13,759 nucleotides of DNA from an uncultured Acetobacter sp. (GTDB lineage Bacteria; Pseudomonadota; Alphaproteobacteria; Acetobacterales; Acetobacteraceae). The stretch lies in the NCBI RefSeq assembly GCF_937875265.1, contig NZ_CALLXM010000083.1:1-13759 (forward strand), given 5' to 3'. Below, in pieces: positions 7,845-13,759 of the stretch (the first letter of the stretch is position 1; every line of letters begins with the position of its first letter). The translations under genes were made by a program, and so were the position numbers. The notes under the pieces are model-generated. The model was given only the letters and a program-made list of their open reading frames with translations. It did not search any database and had not been told where the DNA came from.

Positions 7845-9632
7845 ATGACTTCTGTAAAGCCTGATGGCGCGGCTGCTGCCAGCCGCCGTTCCCTGCTGCC
7901 TGATGACTCGCGTGTCCTGCTAAGCCGCCTCTGGCGGGAGCAGGTGCGTCAACACCCCGCACGAATTAGCGCCGTGATTGCGCTGACGGTGCTGACAGCC
8001 GCTCTGACGGCCCTGTATCCGCTGGTTATCCAGCGGGCGCTGGACATGTTTGCCACGCATGATTCCCGTATTTTGTATCAGGTGCCGCTGCTGGTGGTGC
8101 TCATCACCATTTCCAAAGCAGCCTCCCAGTATGCGCAGACTCTGGCGGCGCAGGGGCTGGTGCTGGTGGTGATTCGCGGTTTGCAGGGTGAGATGTTTGA
8201 CCATCTGGTGCAAACGGACGTCACTCGGATTGAGCGTGAGCCTCCGGCCAAGCTCGCCGCCCGATTTACAACAGACGCAGTGTCCATCCGCGAGGCGATG
8301 ATTCGCGCCGTCAACTCTCTTGGGGATGTGGTGACAGTTATCGGGCTGATCGCCTCCATGTTCTACATGGACTGGGAGCTGAGCCTGATTGCCGGCCTGC
8401 TTTACCCGATTGCCGCTGTGCCTATTCAAAAGCTGGGTAAGCGCGTGCGCCGGGCTTCCGGCGGTATGCAGGAGAGAATCGGGGAGACTGCGGCCTTCCT
8501 GACTGAAAGCTTCTCTCAGGCCCGCACAGTGCGTGTGTATGGCATGGAGAAAAAAGAAAGTGCCCGTGCGGCGCTCTCCTTTGACCATCTTTACAGCGCG
8601 ATGCTGCGGATTACCCGTGGACGCGCCCGTGTGGACCCTCTGCTGGAAGCGCTGGGTGGTTCTGCTGTGGCCGCCGTGCTGGGCTTTGCTGGCTGGCGTG
8701 CGTCTATGGGCGGCGCAACATTGGGGGACTTCTCAGGCTTTGTGGCGGCTCTGCTGCTGGCCGCACGCCCGCTACGGGCCTTGGGCGCTCTGAATGCAGC
8801 CTTGCAGGAAGGTCTGGCGGGCCTTGTGCGCGTGTTTGATGTGATTGATGAAAAACCGGCGGTTCTGGAACGGGCCGGGGCGAGTGTGCTGCCTGCGGGG
8901 CACGGGCACCTGGCGTTTGAAGATGTCGGGTTTATTTACCCAGACGGGCGTGTGGGGCTGGAGGGGCTGAACCTGGAGGCCGCCCCCGGCTTTACCGTGG
9001 CGCTGGTCGGGCCATCCGGAGCTGGGAAGTCCACGGCCCTTTCTCTGGTGCCGCGCCTGCATGATGTGACATCAGGCCGGATCATGCTGGATGGCGTGGA
9101 CCTGCGGGACCTCACGCTGACCAGCCTGCGGGATTCCATTGCCTATGTCAGTCAGGACCCGCTGCTGTTTGACCTCTCCATTCGAGATAACATTCTGATC
9201 GGGCGGGAAGATGCGTCTGATGAGGCTGTGCGGGATGCCGCGCGCGCTGCGGCAGCGGAACCGTTCATTCTGGCTCTGCCCGATGGGTATGACACGGTGG
9301 TTGGCCCCGGTGGTCAGAGGTTATCTGGCGGGCAGCGGCAGCGCGTGGCGCTGGCCCGTGCCCTGCTGCGTAACCCGCGCCTGTTGCTGCTGGATGAAGC
9401 CACCAGCGCGCTGGATAGCGAGAACGAGGCTGCTGTGCAGGACGCACTGGCAACTCTGCGCCATTCACGCACGACCATTGTGGTGGCGCATCGACTTTCC
9501 ACCATCCGCTCAGCAGATCTGGTGGTGGTCATGCGGGAAGGGTGTGCCGTGGAATACGGCACACATGATGCGCTGATAGCCCAGGATGGCCTGTATGCCC
9601 GGCTTGTTCGCACGCAGGGACTGGACCGCTAA
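7845..9632 (+). CDS. ABC exporter half-transporter (fused membrane and ATPase domains, MsbA/LmrA type)
   Basis: A 595-residue ABC exporter subunit that should form a homodimer, or a heterodimer with an unlinked partner, in the inner membrane. The membrane domain (about 38-320) has six predicted helices, starting near 41-62 and 78-100. The ATPase domain carries Walker A GPSGAGKST at 389-397, signature LSGGQRQRV from 493, Walker B LLLLDEATSALD with D517-E518, and the switch histidine H549 in VVAHRLSTI. All catalytic residues are intact. The start ATG has a good ribosome site, AGAGG at 7834-7838, 6 bases before it. The substrate cannot be told; lipid A or other lipid export (MsbA-like) and drug export are both possible. 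No partner gene or second half-transporter lies beside it. It may be read with cca upstream or from its own promoter; none is obvious in the 45-base gap. Confidence 0.94.
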   Translation: MTSVKPDGAAAASRRSLLPDDSRVLLSRLWREQVRQHPARISAVIALTVLTAALTALYPLVIQRALDMFATHDSRILYQVPLLVVLITISKAASQYAQTLAAQGLVLVVIRGLQGEMFDHLVQTDVTRIEREPPAKLAARFTTDAVSIREAMIRAVNSLGDVVTVIGLIASMFYMDWELSLIAGLLYPIAAVPIQKLGKRVRRASGGMQERIGETAAFLTESFSQARTVRVYGMEKKESARAALSFDHLYSAMLRITRGRARVDPLLEALGGSAVAAVLGFAGWRASMGGATLGDFSGFVAALLLAARPLRALGALNAALQEGLAGLVRVFDVIDEKPAVLERAGASVLPAGHGHLAFEDVGFIYPDGRVGLEGLNLEAAPGFTVALVGPSGAGKSTALSLVPRLHDVTSGRIMLDGVDLRDLTLTSLRDSIAYVSQDPLLFDLSIRDNILIGREDASDEAVRDAARAAAAEPFILALPDGYDTVVGPGGQRLSGGQRQRVALARALLRNPRLLLLDEATSALDSENEAAVQDALATLRHSRTTIVVAHRLSTIRSADLVVVMREGCAVEYGTHDALIAQDGLYARLVRTQGLDR

Positions 9633-9695
9633 GGCGCTTCTTTTGCCCCACATCTGATATGCCCGCTTGAAGCCCTTTTCCGATCATGCCACATA

Positions 9696-9716
9696 CTGAC
9701 CGAACCGATCGGTCAG
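9696..9716. promoter_or_regulatory. Inverted repeat upstream of emrA, candidate TetR-family operator
   Basis: Perfect 8-base arms CTGACCGA and TCGGTCAG are separated by 5 bases. Nested inside is a 10-base palindrome ACCGATCGGT at 9704-9713. The element lies 67 bases before the emrA start, in the 151-base gap after the ABC exporter gene (9633-9783). A weak promoter can be drawn just before it (TTGAAG at 9667-9672 and CATACT at 9692-9697, with a long 19-base spacer), so a bound repressor would cover the -10 or transcription start. Size and symmetry suit a TetR-family dimer, which commonly controls such efflux pumps. No regulator gene is in the window, so the protein that binds is unknown. The rest of the gap shows no clear terminator or gene. 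Confidence 0.6.
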
Positions 9717-9783
9717 CGCAGTGGGGGCAAGAACTTCCGTGACTGGCTTTGTGTAGAAGTGTGTTTCAGGGACGGGAAACAGA

Positions 9784-10983
9784 ATGGCCGATGAGCATAA
9801 CGAACAGCCTGATGCAGCGTCTGATAACGAGACCAGGCCGCCTGAGAAGAAAAAAAGCAGCCGCGGCAGGATTATTCTGACATGCGTTGTCATTGTGCTG
9901 GCGATAGCCGCCGGGATTTACTGGTTTCTGACACGCAATGAAGTGGAAACGGACGATGCGTTTACCGCAGGCCGTGCCGTCTCCATCGCCCCGCATGTGG
10001 GCGGGTATGTGACGGAACTGCTGGTGAATGATAACCAGTTTGTCCGCAAAGGGCAGGTTCTGGCCCGCATTGACCCCAGAGACTGGCAGGCCGCGCGTGA
10101 CAAAGTTGCGGGGATGCTGGAAAAATCTCAGGCCGCCATGCAGGCGAGTGACATGATGCATCAGGTCGCTATGCTCAGCTATCCGGGGCAGCTGGTCCGG
10201 GCACAGGGCAATCTGGCCGTTGCCAAGGCCCAGATGTTCAAGGCGGAAACGGATTATAAGCGTCAGCATTCCGTGGAACGTGCTGCAACATCACAGCAGG
10301 ATATTGATTACGCCCGCGCAGCGCTTGAAGCCGCTAAGGCGCAGGTTCTGTCTGCGCAGGGTGCTGTGCAGATGGCAACCCCCGTACAGCCCAACATCAA
10401 GAACGCCCAGATTACAATCAGCCAGCAGGAAGGTCAGGCCAAAGCCGATCAGGCTGACCTGGATAACGCCAACCTTAACCTGGAATGGACGGTTATCCGT
10501 GCTCCGTGTGATGGCTGGATTTCTCAGCGTAACCTGGAGCAGGGCAATTATGTTCGCGCAGGGCAGGTTGTGCTCTCCATTGTAGAGCCGGAAGTCTGGG
10601 TGGTGGCTAACTACAAGGAAACGCAGATCACCCATATCCGCCCCGGTCAGACGGTGGATATCAAGGTGGATGCCTATCCGTCCCTCAAGCTGCATGGTCA
10701 TGTGGATTCCCTCCAGAAAGGGACTGGTGCCACTTTCAGTGCCTTCCCGCCTGAAAACGCGACCGGCAACTACGTGAAAATTGTGCAGCGCGTGCCGGTG
10801 AAAATCCTGATTGATGATGGTCTGGACCCCAACCAGCAGCTCACGCTTGGTATGTCCGTTATCCCGGTGGTGCATGTGGATACGCAGGGCCATGCCGATG
10901 CTCCCCCGCGTGATGTGCAGCAGGCAGCAGCACAGCGCCAGAAAGAGGCTTCCACAGCTGGCCATGAGACCGCTGCGCAATGA
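9784..10983 (+). CDS. emrA: EmrA-type HlyD family periplasmic adaptor of an MFS efflux pump
   Basis: The membrane fusion protein that links an inner-membrane MFS pump to an outer-membrane channel, 399 residues (E. coli EmrA is about 390). A charged cytoplasmic N-terminus (1-28) precedes one membrane anchor at about 29-49. The beta-barrel/lipoyl strand VETDDAFTAGRAVSIAPHVG at 54-73 and VRKGQVLARIDPRD at 87-100 are typical, followed by an alpha-helical hairpin to about 230. The second lipoyl half begins near IRAPCDGWISQRNLEQGNYV. KETQITHIRPGQ and FSAFPPENATGNYVKIVQRV are hallmarks of the EmrA branch. Its stop overlaps the emrB start (ATGA). A TetR-type operator candidate lies upstream. No outer-membrane factor gene is nearby, so it presumably uses a TolC-like channel encoded elsewhere. 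Confidence 0.95.
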   Translation: MADEHNEQPDAASDNETRPPEKKKSSRGRIILTCVVIVLAIAAGIYWFLTRNEVETDDAFTAGRAVSIAPHVGGYVTELLVNDNQFVRKGQVLARIDPRDWQAARDKVAGMLEKSQAAMQASDMMHQVAMLSYPGQLVRAQGNLAVAKAQMFKAETDYKRQHSVERAATSQQDIDYARAALEAAKAQVLSAQGAVQMATPVQPNIKNAQITISQQEGQAKADQADLDNANLNLEWTVIRAPCDGWISQRNLEQGNYVRAGQVVLSIVEPEVWVVANYKETQITHIRPGQTVDIKVDAYPSLKLHGHVDSLQKGTGATFSAFPPENATGNYVKIVQRVPVKILIDDGLDPNQQLTLGMSVIPVVHVDTQGHADAPPRDVQQAAAQRQKEASTAGHETAAQ

Positions 10984-12557
10984 GTGCGCAGGGCGAGGTA
11001 GCTGCCGGAGGGTGGAAGCCCAAGCATAATCCATGGTCTGTCGCCTTCGTTGTGACGATGGCGGCGTTCATGGAAATTCTGGATACGACAATTGTTAACG
11101 TGTCCCTGCCACACATCGCCGGGAGCTTATCCAGCACCTATGATGATGCGACATGGACCCTGACAGCCTACCTCGTCGCGAACGGTATTGTGCTCACCAT
11201 CTCCGGGTGGCTGGGCAAGGTTTTTGGTCGGAAAAATTATTTTCTAATCTGCATCGTGATGTTCACGGTCTCCTCCTTTCTGTGTGGCATGGCGACCAGT
11301 CTGGTCGAGCTGATTATTTTCCGCATGATGCAGGGCTTTTTTGGCGGGGGACTGCAACCTAATCAGCAGTCCATTATTCTGGACAGCTTCCCGCCCGAAA
11401 AACGTGCAGCAGCGTTCGGGCTGACAGCCATTGCGGCCGTGGTCGGGCCGGTGATCGGGCCGACACTGGGTGGCTGGATTACCGACAACTTCTCATGGCG
11501 GTGGATCTTCTTCATCAACGTGCCCTTCGGAATTATGACAACGCTGGGTGTTGCTGCTCTGGTGGAAGATCCGCCGTGGTCCAGAAAGCGCAAAGCTCCG
11601 GTTGATCTGATTGGCATCAGCCTGATCACCATCGGGTTCAGCTGTCTTGAGGTGATGGTTGACCGTGGTGAGGATGCAGACTGGTTCGGCTCCACCTTTA
11701 TTCGCATCATGTGCGTGTTTGCTGTTCTGGGGCTGGTGGGTGCCGTCATGTGGCTGCTGCATACGGACAAGCCTGCGGTGGACCTGCGCGTGTTCAAGGA
11801 CCGGAATTTTGCCGTAGGCACCGCGCTGATGGGGGCTATGGGCGCGCTGCTTTATTCCTCGGCTATTATCGTGCCGCAGTTTGCCCAGCAGGTTATGGGG
11901 TATACGGCAACACTCGCCGGGCTGGTCCTCTCACCCGGCGGGATTGCGGTGATTATCCTCATCCCGATTGTGGGCAAGCTGATGAGTATCTTCAGCGTGC
12001 GTAGCGTGATTGCGCTGGGTTTCGGGCTGATGGGGCTGACGTTGTTCTTCTCCGCACAGCTGACCCCACTGCTGGATTTCAAACATCTGGTCCTCTTCCG
12101 GATGAGCCAGACGGCGTGTCTCGCTTTCCTGTTTGTGCCGCTGTCCACCATTGCGTATTCCACTATTCCGGGAAACCTGAATGCGGACGCATCCGCGCTG
12201 TTCAGTATGGCGCGTAACGTGCTGGGGTCTCTGGCAATTTCAGGGGCAACGGCGCTGCTGATGGAGCGCAAGCAGGCGCATCAGGCCCATATGGTCCACT
12301 GGATGACGCCGTATAATCAGCCGTATAATGACTATCTGGCTCAGGCACAGACTGCGGGCCTGAACCGGGGGCTGACGCCTGATGCCGCACAGTCTGTTGC
12401 GCAACATGTGCAGTATCTGGAATTTTCGCGTCAGGTGGCCATGCTGACCTATAATGAGGTCTTCATGATCCTGGGGATTGGCGCCTTCCTGTGCATTCCG
12501 TTCTGCTTCCTGCTGTCCAACATCAAGAGTGGCGGCAAGAGCAAAGGCGCCCATTGA
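10980..12557 (+). CDS. emrB: EmrB/QacA-type DHA2 family MFS efflux transporter (14 TM)
   Basis: A proton-driven multidrug exporter of the inner membrane, 525 residues with a hydrophobicity pattern fitting 14 helices. Motif D1 is LDTTIVNV at 34-41. Motif A (GWLGKVFGRKN, 76-86) sits in the first cytoplasmic loop. Motif C appears as VVGPVIGPTLGG and is followed by SWRWIFFINVPFG, a strong DHA2 signature. VDLRVFKDRNFAVG marks the middle of the protein. An extended periplasmic loop (MVHWMTPYNQPYNDYLAQAQ and onward) precedes the last helix, as in EmrB. The C-terminus is a short glycine/lysine-rich tail ending GAH. The start overlaps the emrA stop by 4 bases, so adaptor and pump are made together. 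Substrates cannot be inferred. A strong hairpin terminator follows 7 bases after the stop. Confidence 0.96.
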   Translation: MSAQGEVAAGGWKPKHNPWSVAFVVTMAAFMEILDTTIVNVSLPHIAGSLSSTYDDATWTLTAYLVANGIVLTISGWLGKVFGRKNYFLICIVMFTVSSFLCGMATSLVELIIFRMMQGFFGGGLQPNQQSIILDSFPPEKRAAAFGLTAIAAVVGPVIGPTLGGWITDNFSWRWIFFINVPFGIMTTLGVAALVEDPPWSRKRKAPVDLIGISLITIGFSCLEVMVDRGEDADWFGSTFIRIMCVFAVLGLVGAVMWLLHTDKPAVDLRVFKDRNFAVGTALMGAMGALLYSSAIIVPQFAQQVMGYTATLAGLVLSPGGIAVIILIPIVGKLMSIFSVRSVIALGFGLMGLTLFFSAQLTPLLDFKHLVLFRMSQTACLAFLFVPLSTIAYSTIPGNLNADASALFSMARNVLGSLAISGATALLMERKQAHQAHMVHWMTPYNQPYNDYLAQAQTAGLNRGLTPDAAQSVAQHVQYLEFSRQVAMLTYNEVFMILGIGAFLCIPFCFLLSNIKSGGKSKGAH

Positions 12558-12563
12558 GGGCAT

Positions 12564-12600
12564 GCCGGTTTGCAGCCCTTCGGGGCTTCAGACCGGCTTT
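12564..12600 (+). terminator. Rho-independent type terminator after emrB
   Basis: A 15-pair stem with one mismatch and one G-U pair runs from GCCGGT at 12564-12569 to ACCGGC at 12592-12597. It is closed by a stable C(UUCG)G tetraloop at 12579-12582. Only three T residues follow (12598-12600) before CCC, so the U tract is short. It ends the emrAB transcript. The stem would also form in RNA from rppH coming the other way, but there it has no U tract. Confidence 0.75.
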
Positions 12601-12625
12601 CCCGGTGCCTTGGATGTCAGAGGTT

Positions 12626-12641
12626 CTGTTCAGGTGAACAG
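12626..12641. repeat. Short perfect palindrome just past the rppH stop
   Basis: CTGTTCA and TGAACAG form 7-base inverted arms around GG. The element lies 4 bases beyond the rppH stop, in the gap between convergent genes. As RNA it would give only a 6-pair stem with a 4-base loop and no U tract, so a terminator role is doubtful. A protein-binding site at the end of two convergent genes is also unlikely. Confidence 0.45.
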
Positions 12642-12644
12642 TGC

Positions 12645-13163
12645 TCAGGCAGATATCGCGAAGGATGAGAAATCCCGCGCAAGGCGTTCATAAATCGGCT
12701 TTTTAAACCCGACATTTTCCGAGGGAAGTGCTGCAAGGTCTATCCACTGGAAGGCATCAAATTCCGGCGGAAGATGTGCGTCCAGCCGGATATCGGCATC
12801 CGTGCCGGTAAAGGCCAGTGCAAACCATTTCTGGGTCTGGCCCCGGAAGCGACCACCCAGTGCCTTGCCAATCAGATGCTCTGGCAGATCATACGTGATC
12901 CAGTCCGGGTGTTCGTGCAAAATGCGCAGAGTGCTGGCATCCAGCCCCAGCTCTTCACGCACTTCCCGAAACACGGCTGTTTGCGGGTCTTCCCCAGCAT
13001 CAATCCCGCCTTGCGGGCATTGCCACACGCCTTCAGAAAGTGGGCCACCGGCACCGGGCTGGTCCGTGCGGCGTGCAATCAGAATGCGGCCATCTGCCCG
13101 AAAAATCATGGCGGCGACGTTGGGGCGATGGGGCAGGCCCTCAGCCTTTGAGAGGGGACTCAT
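12645..13163 (-). CDS. rppH: RNA pyrophosphohydrolase (NUDIX family)
   Basis: Removes pyrophosphate from the 5' triphosphate end of mRNA, which opens it to decay by RNase E-type enzymes; it acts in the cytoplasm. The Nudix box fits the consensus exactly at 52-74 (G52, E58, R66-E67, E70-E71, G73). VWQCPQGGIDAGE at 47-58 and YDLPEHLIGKALGGRFRGQT at 91-110, then QKWFA, are typical of RppH and set it apart from other Nudix enzymes. Length 172 is normal. The reading frame stays open for another 63 codons upstream, but the start chosen (ATG at 13161-13163) overlaps the deacetylase stop in an ATGA, as expected for coupled genes, and the residues before it have no family resemblance. A deacetylase-rppH order is common in alphaproteobacteria. 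Confidence 0.96.
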   Translation of the reverse strand: MSPLSKAEGLPHRPNVAAMIFRADGRILIARRTDQPGAGGPLSEGVWQCPQGGIDAGEDPQTAVFREVREELGLDASTLRILHEHPDWITYDLPEHLIGKALGGRFRGQTQKWFALAFTGTDADIRLDAHLPPEFDAFQWIDLAALPSENVGFKKPIYERLARDFSSFAISA

Positions 13164-13759
13164 TGCGGAAATCCAAACGGCGATTGAGAGTTCTGGTTGT
13201 TGGTGCGCGGGTTGCTGACATGCACATGCATGGCCCCGTTTGCTGCCGTGGGGCCGCTTGGCGCTGCAGCTGGAGCCGCTGTGGGTTGTGGAGCAACCAG
13301 CATGCTGAGCGGCACCAGCGTAATACCCACGTCCTTCAGGTGAGGGATCCATGCCCGCAGGCAGGCGAGAGCAACGGGGCGTAGTGGCCCCATTACACCA
13401 ATGGCGCGGCCATTTTTACGAGCCATCTGCTGAAGCTTGAGAAGCTGGATGTCAATATTAACGATATCTGTATCTGTATTGATCGCGACATCTGCTGTGC
13501 CAATGGCCCCCGGTCCGTCAACTGCTGTGGCAGGGGTAGCGTTCAGGTAGAACAGGCCGCGCTGATCAATGGCAGACAGAACCGGCTTGAAAGCCGGTGA
13601 ATGCGGATAATCTCCGCCATTCTGGCCAGAAAACGCATTGGTTACCCCGGCATAACCAGCCAGATGAGAGAGCGTCCAGTTCAGGTTATCAATGTTTTTC
13701 TGCTCAGACAGAGCGGCCCCAAGTGCATTCGGGCCTGCATCTGTGCTGGCTGGCGCGCC
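13160..13759 (-). CDS. Divergent polysaccharide deacetylase family protein (COG2861), N-terminus beyond window edge
   Basis: The C-terminal 199 residues of a protein whose start lies to the right of the window. The visible part matches the catalytic-like domain of the divergent polysaccharide deacetylases: an ENLDRLEW-like stretch here reading KNIDNLNWTLSHLAGYAGVTN, then PAFKPVLSAIDQRGLFYLN, VAINTDTDIVNIDIQL, and RKNGRAIGVMGPLRPVALACL. The domain closes at ITLVPLSMLV. A tail of about 45 residues rich in Pro, Ala, Asn and Gln follows and ends GFPQ. Members are thought to be periplasmic and to act on cell-envelope glycans; in related genomes, as I recall, the gene sits with an S41 carboxyl-terminal protease and a murein hydrolase activator. 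The stop overlaps the rppH start by 4 bases. The catalytic N-terminal half cannot be judged here. Confidence 0.9.
   Translation of the reverse strand, partial: GAPASTDAGPNALGAALSEQKNIDNLNWTLSHLAGYAGVTNAFSGQNGGDYPHSPAFKPVLSAIDQRGLFYLNATPATAVDGPGAIGTADVAINTDTDIVNIDIQLLKLQQMARKNGRAIGVMGPLRPVALACLRAWIPHLKDVGITLVPLSMLVAPQPTAAPAAAPSGPTAANGAMHVHVSNPRTNNQNSQSPFGFPQ

Noticed and set aside
7920..8588. 222-residue minus-strand frame opposite the ABC exporter membrane domain
   Set aside because: The His/Arg/Gln-rich translation without hydrophobic or known motifs is typical of an antisense shadow, while the plus strand encodes an intact exporter.
9684..9893. 69-residue minus-strand frame covering the emrA upstream region, considered as a divergent regulator gene
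   Set aside because: It is too short for a TetR or MarR regulator, has no helix-turn-helix, and mostly overlaps the emrA coding start.
10291..11034. 247-residue minus-strand frame across the emrA-emrB junction
   Set aside because: It is antisense to two well-supported overlapping genes, and no domain is recognised.
13164..13352. 63-codon N-terminal extension of rppH
   Set aside because: It would overlap the deacetylase by almost 200 bases, and its residues are unlike any Nudix N-terminus. The internal ATG with a 4-base overlap fits the family start.

Overview
The window looks like chromosomal DNA of an alphaproteobacterium. The most likely group is the acetic acid bacteria (Acetobacteraceae). 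This rests on the high GC content, the gene families (DUF1285, the MoxR/DUF58/DUF4159 set, and the divergent polysaccharide deacetylase next to rppH) and the dense packing of genes. The genus cannot be fixed from the sequence alone. I see no rRNA, tRNA, CRISPR array, insertion sequence or phage gene, and no gap between genes is longer than about 150 bases.

Region 1 (1-5890, minus strand) is a four-gene operon read right to left: a MoxR AAA+ ATPase, a DUF58 protein with a vWA-like domain, a 960-residue membrane protein with a BatA-like N-terminus and a DUF4159 C-terminus, and a membrane protein with a vWA domain whose C-terminus runs off the left edge. The genes are 4-5 bases apart or overlap by 4. 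This is a conserved alphaproteobacterial cell-envelope module with no established function, and it is the best candidate here for a poorly described system.

Region 2 (5891-9632) starts at a 98-base divergent intergenic stretch. The plus-strand genes are a DUF1285 protein unusually rich in cysteine, then cca (tRNA CCA-adding enzyme) overlapping it by 4 bases, then, 45 bases later, an ABC exporter half-transporter of the MsbA/LmrA kind.

Region 3 (9633-12600) is an emrA-emrB type efflux operon (periplasmic adaptor plus 14-TM MFS pump). In front of it is an inverted repeat that looks like a TetR-family operator. Behind it is a hairpin terminator with a UUCG loop. No regulator gene and no outer-membrane channel gene is present in the window.

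Region 4 (12645-13759, minus strand) converges on region 3. It holds rppH (RNA pyrophosphohydrolase), preceded and overlapped by 4 bases by the C-terminal part of a divergent polysaccharide deacetylase whose start lies beyond the right edge.

Overall the window is ordinary core genome: RNA maintenance (cca, rppH) mixed with envelope and transport functions.
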